Source: Usitatibacter sp035624355 (lineage in GTDB: Bacteria; Pseudomonadota; Gammaproteobacteria; Burkholderiales; Usitatibacteraceae). From it: a stretch of DNA of 64,000 nt. This document shows positions 60,437-64,000 of the stretch, piece by piece. Position numbers and translations under genes: made by a program. The DNA lies in NCBI GenBank assembly GCA_035624355.1, contig DASPRQ010000025.1, forward strand, positions 1-64,000, given 5' to 3'. How positions within the stretch are numbered: the first letter of the stretch is position 1; each line of letters begins with the position of its first letter. Below the pieces are notes generated by a model that did no database searches, was not told the DNA's origin, and worked only from the letters and a program-made list of their open reading frames with translations.

Positions 60437-60470
60437 AAAAAACGACGCCCGCCGGAGTTCCGGCGGGCGT
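60437..60470 (-). terminator. Orphan intrinsic terminator on the minus strand
   Basis: A 12-bp perfect stem around CGCCCGCCGGA / TCCGGCGGGCG followed, reading on the minus strand, by CGTTTTTT. On the plus strand the same hairpin has no T run. Genes on both sides are plus-strand, so it ends no annotated minus-strand gene; the nearest minus gene to the right starts beyond 61300. Confidence 0.8.
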
Positions 60471-60559
60471 GGCCTCGCAAGTGCGCCTCGCGGGGCGAAG
60501 TATCGGGCGGGCCCGGCCGCCACGATGCGGCCATCTTTCTCCATCCGCGGAAACATGCC

Positions 60560-60575
60560 TGTGAAGGTCTTCACA
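60560..60575. promoter_or_regulatory. Perfect CRP-consensus palindrome
   Basis: TGTGAAGGTCTTCACA matches TGTGA-N6-TCACA at all ten conserved positions and lies 58 bases before the ArfB-like start codon. No CRP gene is in the window and the promoter it would serve is unclear. Confidence 0.5.
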
Positions 60576-60632
60576 ACGCGGGCGAGCGGCGCAATACACC
60601 TGTAACCGGCCGCCGGGGCACACTATCGGTCC

Positions 60633-61004
60633 ATGAGCACGCGCACGCCCCAACGGCCCCCGCCGTATTCCCTCGACCGCCGCACGCTCGAGCGCGAAGT
60701 CGTGGTGGAGACCTTCCGCGCGAGCGGCCCCGGCGGCCAGCACGTGAACAAGACGCGCTCGGCCTTGCGCCTCACGCACCTGCCCTCGGGCGTGGTCGTG
60801 ATGGCGCAGGAATCGCCCTCGCAGTTCCGCAATCGGGAGACCGCGTTCCGGCGGCTCCTCGAGCGCCTCGAGCGCCTGAACCGCGTCCCGAAGAAGCGCG
60901 TCGCGACGCGCCCCACCCTCGCCTCCAGGCAGCGGCGCATCGAGGAGAAGAAGCAGCGATCCGTGACCAAGGGCGCGCGGCGCAGGGTGAAGGGCGATGA
61001 GTAG
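60633..61004 (+). CDS. ArfB-like peptide-release factor
   Basis: A 123-residue GGQ-domain protein: SGPGGQHVNKT is the peptidyl-tRNA hydrolysis motif, followed by a basic C-terminal tail (RRIEEKKQRSVTKGARRRVKGDE). The compact size and tail suggest ribosome rescue by entering empty A sites, as in ArfB, though stand-alone GGQ proteins of this size also occur as release-factor-like proteins of unknown role. Overlaps acyP by 8 bases. Confidence 0.82.
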   Translation: MSTRTPQRPPPYSLDRRTLEREVVVETFRASGPGGQHVNKTRSALRLTHLPSGVVVMAQESPSQFRNRETAFRRLLERLERLNRVPKKRVATRPTLASRQRRIEEKKQRSVTKGARRRVKGDE

Positions 61005-61281
61005 GCCGCGGCACACGCGACGGATCCTGGTGCGCGGGCTCGTGCAGGGCGTCGGCTTCCGCTACGCCACGGTGATCGCGGCGCAGCGCTTCGGCGTCAC
61101 GGGCTGGGTGCGCAACCGGCGCGACGGCACCGTCGAGGCCGTGGTGCACGGGGCGCCCGAGGCCGTGGAAGCGGTCGTCGCCTGGGCGCGGCGCGGGCCC
61201 GAGGCCGCCGTCGTCGAAAGCCTCGAGGTGACCGAGGCCGAGGGCGAGTTCTCCACCTTCGAGGCGCTGCCGACCGTCTAG
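60997..61281 (+). CDS. acyP: Acylphosphatase
   Basis: A 94-residue enzyme hydrolysing acyl phosphates. Seen: RGLVQGVGFRY (catalytic Arg in GVGFRY), WVRNRRDGTVE (catalytic Asn) and GAPEAVEAVV. Overlaps the ArfB-like gene. Small cytosolic housekeeping enzyme; the physiological substrate is unclear. Confidence 0.95.
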   Translation: MSRPRHTRRILVRGLVQGVGFRYATVIAAQRFGVTGWVRNRRDGTVEAVVHGAPEAVEAVVAWARRGPEAAVVESLEVTEAEGEFSTFEALPTV

Positions 61282-61313
61282 GATCCCGCGAACCGGGTCC
61301 GGATCGGGCCGCT

Positions 61314-62453
61314 CTATTCCGGGGCGACCGCCGGCGGCGGGCGGTCCCGCTCGAGGTGGTAGCGCGCGAGCGCGGCGAAGCGGTAGACCGCGTGCACGAG
61401 CTTCCCGTAGGGCAGGGTCGCGAAGAGGGCGAAGACCATCGCGAGGTGGATGGCGAGCGCCGCGCCCATGGCGCGCGTCTCGCGAAGGGCGAGCAGCGCG
61501 AGGCCCGTGAGGGCCGTGGCGAGGAGCAGCAGGAGGAACGCCACGTCCATGGCGGTCGCGGGGCGGTCCGCGCGCGCCGGATCGCGCAGCGCCTTCAGCC
61601 GGAGCAGCCCGAGCGGGCCCGCCACGAGGCCCGCGCCGCCCGCCGTCCCGAGCAGCACCGGCAGGCTGAGGAACGGGTACGGCGCCTTCCACCCGAGAGC
61701 ATAGTGGTCGACCGCCGCGACGCAGGTCGCCGCGAAGCACAGGAGGAAGCCGTAGAACGTGAGGTGGTGGAAGCGCCGGCGGGCGAAGGACGGCTTCGCG
61801 TCCGGATAGGGGCACCCGTCGCCGCCGCCGTCGAGGTACCTGAGCGTGAGGGCATCGTGAGCGGCGCTGCCCGATGCCCGCGGCGCGAGGAGCCCGCCGG
61901 CACGTTCGCCCGTGCCGCGCCAGAACCGCGCGAATCCGACCGCCAGCGCGAGCAGCACGAAGACGAAGAGCGCGCCGAACACCGAGGCGAGCATCCCGTG
62001 GGGCACGAGCGCGTAGAAGGAGCCTTGCGCGTCGCTCCACGCCGAGAGGAAGCGCTCCGGCCCGGCCCGGGCCACGATGAGCCCGAAGGCGCCGGCGAGG
62101 CTCGCGGCGACGCAGGTGCCCACGACCACGCCGTTGCGCGCGAAGGCGCCGCGCAGCGCCGCGGGCCAGGCGTGCTTCCGGTAGGTTTCGGCGCGCACCC
62201 GGGCCATCACGGCCGGGAAGTCGAGCGCGAACTCGTGGGGCGGCGCGTATTGGCAGGCGTCGAGGCAGGCGCCGCAGTCGTGGCACAGGTTGGCGAGGTA
62301 GTGGACGTCGGCCGCGTCGAATTCCAGGCGCCGCTCGAGGGCGGGGAACACGGCGCAGTATCCCTCGCAATAGCGGCAGGCGTTGCAGATCGCGAGCACG
62401 CGCTGCGCCTCGGCGACGAGCTCCTCGAGCGGAAGTGCGCTAGCCGCGGACAT
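61314..62453 (-). CDS. tcuB: Tricarballylate-utilisation membrane iron-sulfur protein
   Basis: A 379-residue membrane protein that re-oxidises TcuA by passing electrons to the quinone pool. Seen: two four-cysteine iron-sulfur motifs (CNACRYCEGYC, CHDCGACLDAC), then about six transmembrane segments. Matches TcuB/CitB. It overlaps the tcuA coding region by 14 bases and ends just before acyP (convergent). A tcuC transporter or tcuR regulator is not seen. Confidence 0.92.
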   Translation of the reverse strand: MSAASALPLEELVAEAQRVLAICNACRYCEGYCAVFPALERRLEFDAADVHYLANLCHDCGACLDACQYAPPHEFALDFPAVMARVRAETYRKHAWPAALRGAFARNGVVVGTCVAASLAGAFGLIVARAGPERFLSAWSDAQGSFYALVPHGMLASVFGALFVFVLLALAVGFARFWRGTGERAGGLLAPRASGSAAHDALTLRYLDGGGDGCPYPDAKPSFARRRFHHLTFYGFLLCFAATCVAAVDHYALGWKAPYPFLSLPVLLGTAGGAGLVAGPLGLLRLKALRDPARADRPATAMDVAFLLLLLATALTGLALLALRETRAMGAALAIHLAMVFALFATLPYGKLVHAVYRFAALARYHLERDRPPPAVAPE

Positions 62454-63843
62454 GGCGGGCGGCCTCCTCGCCCGCGATGCGCCCGAACGTCGTGCCGATC
62501 GCCATGCCGATGCCCGCGAGGTAGCCGCGGCCCAGCACGTTGCCCGCCATGATCTCGCCGGCCGCGAAGACGTTGGCCGACGTCCTCCCGTCGGCCATGC
62601 GCACGCGCGCCGTCTCGTCGACCGCCACGCCGAGGTAGGTGAACGTGATCCCGGGGCGCAGCGGCCACGCGTAGTAGGGGGGCGTGTCGATGCGCCGCGC
62701 CCAGTGGCTCTTCGGCGGATCGAGCCCCTCGGTGCGGCAGTCGTCGAGGATCCCGTGGTCGAAAGCGCCGGGCCGGACCGCTGCGTTGAATGCGGCGACC
62801 GTTTCCTCCAGCGCCGCCCCGTCGAGCCCGAGGGCGCGCGCGAGCTCGCCGATGGAGCGCGCCTTCACCGGCGGGAAGACGGAGGGCATGAAGCGGCCCA
62901 TGGACTTCGCGTCGATGATCGCGTAGCCGGTCTGCCCCGGCTGCTCGGCGACGAGCCGCCCCCAGACCGCGTAGCGCTTCGGCCAGAAGTCCTCGCCCTC
63001 GTCGTGGAAACGGCGCGCCGCGCGGTTCACGACGATGCCGAGGGAGACCGCGTCCACGCGCGTCACGATGCCGCCGTCGAAGCGCGGCGAGCGCGCGTCG
63101 ATCGCCACGCAGTGTCCCTGCGCCGGATCGCCCACCGCCTGCGCCCCCTTCTCGAGCAGGCGCTTGAGCACCACGCCCATGTTGTAGGGCGTGCCGCGCA
63201 CGATGAAGTTGTCCGCCGCGGGACCCCAGGCTTCCCGCAGCCACGCGAGGTTCGATTCGAAGCCCCCGGCGGCGGCCACGACGGCGCGCGCGCGGATCTC
63301 GTGGGTCGCGCCCTCCCGCACCACCGTCGCGGAAGCGAAGCGACGGTCGTCGATCGCGAGGTCCACGACCTCGGTCCCGTAGGACACCGCCACCCCCAGG
63401 GCCCCGGCCGCCGCGTAGTACGCGTTCACCAGCGCCTTGCCGCCGCCGAGGAAAAACGCGTTGGTGCGCGCGAGCTGCAGCGTGCCCCCGAGCGGGGCCT
63501 GGAAGCGCACGCCGTGCCCGCGCATCCAGGCGAAGTGGCCCCGCGTGCCCCGGATTGCCAGCCGCGCGAGCCTCTCGTCGGTGGCCCCGCCCGTGACCTT
63601 CGCCAGGTCCTGCCAGTATTCCTCCTCGGGATAGGCCTCGGCGAGCGGCCCGAGCGGCGCCTCGTGCAGGGTGCGCATGTTGCGGGTGTGCCGGCTGTTG
63701 CCGCCGCGCCAGGCCGCAGGCGCCGATTCGACGAGGAGCACCGTAGCCCCGGCCTCGCGCGCGGCGATCGCGGCGCACAGCGCGGCGTTGCCGCCGCCCA
63801 GCACCAGCACGTCCCAGGTGCGCGAGGCGTCGAGGAGGGACAT
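62440..63843 (-). CDS. tcuA: FAD-dependent tricarballylate dehydrogenase
   Basis: A 467-residue flavoprotein oxidising tricarballylate to cis-aconitate. Seen: FAD motif LGGGNAALCAAIAAREAG at the N-terminus and the FAD-binding-2 end 'AGEIMAGNVLGRGYLAGIGMAIG'. Gene order tcuA-tcuB is the known one. ATG 63843. The same fold includes fumarate-reductase-type and other dehydrogenases, so the substrate is an assignment by gene pair. Confidence 0.93.
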   Translation of the reverse strand: MSLLDASRTWDVLVLGGGNAALCAAIAAREAGATVLLVESAPAAWRGGNSRHTRNMRTLHEAPLGPLAEAYPEEEYWQDLAKVTGGATDERLARLAIRGTRGHFAWMRGHGVRFQAPLGGTLQLARTNAFFLGGGKALVNAYYAAAGALGVAVSYGTEVVDLAIDDRRFASATVVREGATHEIRARAVVAAAGGFESNLAWLREAWGPAADNFIVRGTPYNMGVVLKRLLEKGAQAVGDPAQGHCVAIDARSPRFDGGIVTRVDAVSLGIVVNRAARRFHDEGEDFWPKRYAVWGRLVAEQPGQTGYAIIDAKSMGRFMPSVFPPVKARSIGELARALGLDGAALEETVAAFNAAVRPGAFDHGILDDCRTEGLDPPKSHWARRIDTPPYYAWPLRPGITFTYLGVAVDETARVRMADGRTSANVFAAGEIMAGNVLGRGYLAGIGMAIGTTFGRIAGEEAARHVRG

Positions 63844-63851
63844 CGCGGCGC

Positions 63852-64000
63852 TCAGTACTGGTAACGGCGCAGGCCGCCGTCCACCGGATAGACGACGCCC
63901 GTGATGTAGCCCGCCCGCGGCGAGGCGAGGAAGACGGCGAGGTCGGCGAGCTCTTCGGGCTCGCCGTAGCGGCCGACGGGAATCTCACGCTCCGACTGGC
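63852..64000 (-). CDS. SDR-family oxidoreductase, C-terminal fragment at window edge
   Basis: The right-hand edge of the window contains the last 48 or so residues of a short-chain dehydrogenase: 'IPVGRYGEPEELADLAVFLASP', then the SDR ending GYITGVVYPVDGGLRRYQY. Catalytic and cofactor motifs are outside the window. It lies 8 bases upstream of tcuA on the same strand, so could be part of that transcript. Confidence 0.8.
   Translation of the reverse strand, partial: QSEREIPVGRYGEPEELADLAVFLASPRAGYITGVVYPVDGGLRRYQY

Larger units (their letters stand above)
60303..60632. other. 330-bp repeat-rich region between metG and the ArfB-like gene
   Basis: Contains two tandem copies of a palindromic element (60335-60370 and 60385-60419), a minus-strand intrinsic terminator (60437-60470) and a perfect CRP-like site (60560-60575). 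No protein-coding frame is convincing; a minus-strand frame at 60251-60574 lacks any supporting signal. Confidence 0.75.

Noticed and set aside
60251..60574. Minus-strand frame of 107 codons over the repeats
   Set aside because: It runs through the metG end, two repeats and a terminator, has no ribosome binding site and no domain.

Overview
The window is about 64 kb of very GC-rich DNA (roughly 70% by eye) that is almost fully coding. Gene content points to a betaproteobacterium: holC followed by a small helical protein and valS, a homodimeric-type pyruvate dehydrogenase operon whose dihydrolipoamide dehydrogenase carries its own lipoyl domain, a TfpX/Z-type pilin accessory protein, ugpBAEC with glpK, an amrB-amrA-amrS cluster and tcuAB. 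I see no rRNA, tRNA, insertion sequence, phage module, CRISPR array or replication origin. Stop/start overlaps of the GTGA, ATGA and TTGA type are very common, so much of the window looks translationally coupled.

Layout. 1-6886 (+): pepA (partial), holC, a small hypothetical, valS, an MFS exporter and an SDR enzyme. 6888-8582: tusA, a rhodanese/ChrB-like protein and moaC. 8662-11280 (+): a BepA-like M48 protease, soxX and soxA. 11291-22685 (-): one 11.4-kb block of a PP2C phosphatase, an FHA protein, a metallo-beta-lactamase-fold cyclic-nucleotide phosphodiesterase-like protein, a GspE/PilB-type ATPase with a GAF domain, a GAF-HD-GYP protein, a type IV pilin, its TfpX/Z accessory protein and a membrane-spermidine-synthase fusion. 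23122-29024 (+): aceE-aceF-lpd. 29021-32894 (-): a GAF protein, a NUDIX hydrolase and alaS. 32960-36817 (-): a DUF2283 protein, a 26-residue membrane peptide, recX, recA, a LexA-family repressor, cinA and a GNAT enzyme. 36824-41115 (-): ugpC, E, A and B, with glpK at 43542-45035 (+). 41260-43455 (-): a MoaD-like protein with an Asp-box propeller, and a conserved unknown. 45047-48221: orn, an M48 protease, a pterin dehydratase and rsgA. 48226-50670 (-): the AmmeMemoRadiSam trio. 50760-58080 (-): a CbiB-like protein, an acyltransferase, a PLP dehydratase, small unknowns, an ornithine-type decarboxylase, dcd and apbC. 58167-61281 (+): metG, an ArfB-like factor and acyP. 61314-64000 (-): tcuB, tcuA and a partial SDR.

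How the genes work together. The 11-23 kb block puts possible inputs (GAF domains, a cyclic-nucleotide phosphodiesterase, HD-GYP for cyclic-di-GMP, FHA plus PP2C for phospho-Ser/Thr) beside a pilus/secretion ATPase and the pilin. The pilin gene has a near-consensus sigma-54 promoter. The recA region reads as a self-contained SOS operon: a LexA-family repressor gene sits behind a promoter filled by two copies of CAGAAC-N4-GTTCTG, followed by recA, recX and a hidden coupled membrane peptide. UgpBAEC and GlpK would import and phosphorylate glycerol compounds. The decarboxylase gene lies behind a structured leader containing a 40-codon upstream reading frame with an ideal ribosome binding site.

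The most unusual signals are non-coding: the duplicated SOS-like operator, the decarboxylase leader frame, a four-copy family of intergenic palindromes, two CRP-like palindromes and an orphan terminator facing away from its neighbours.
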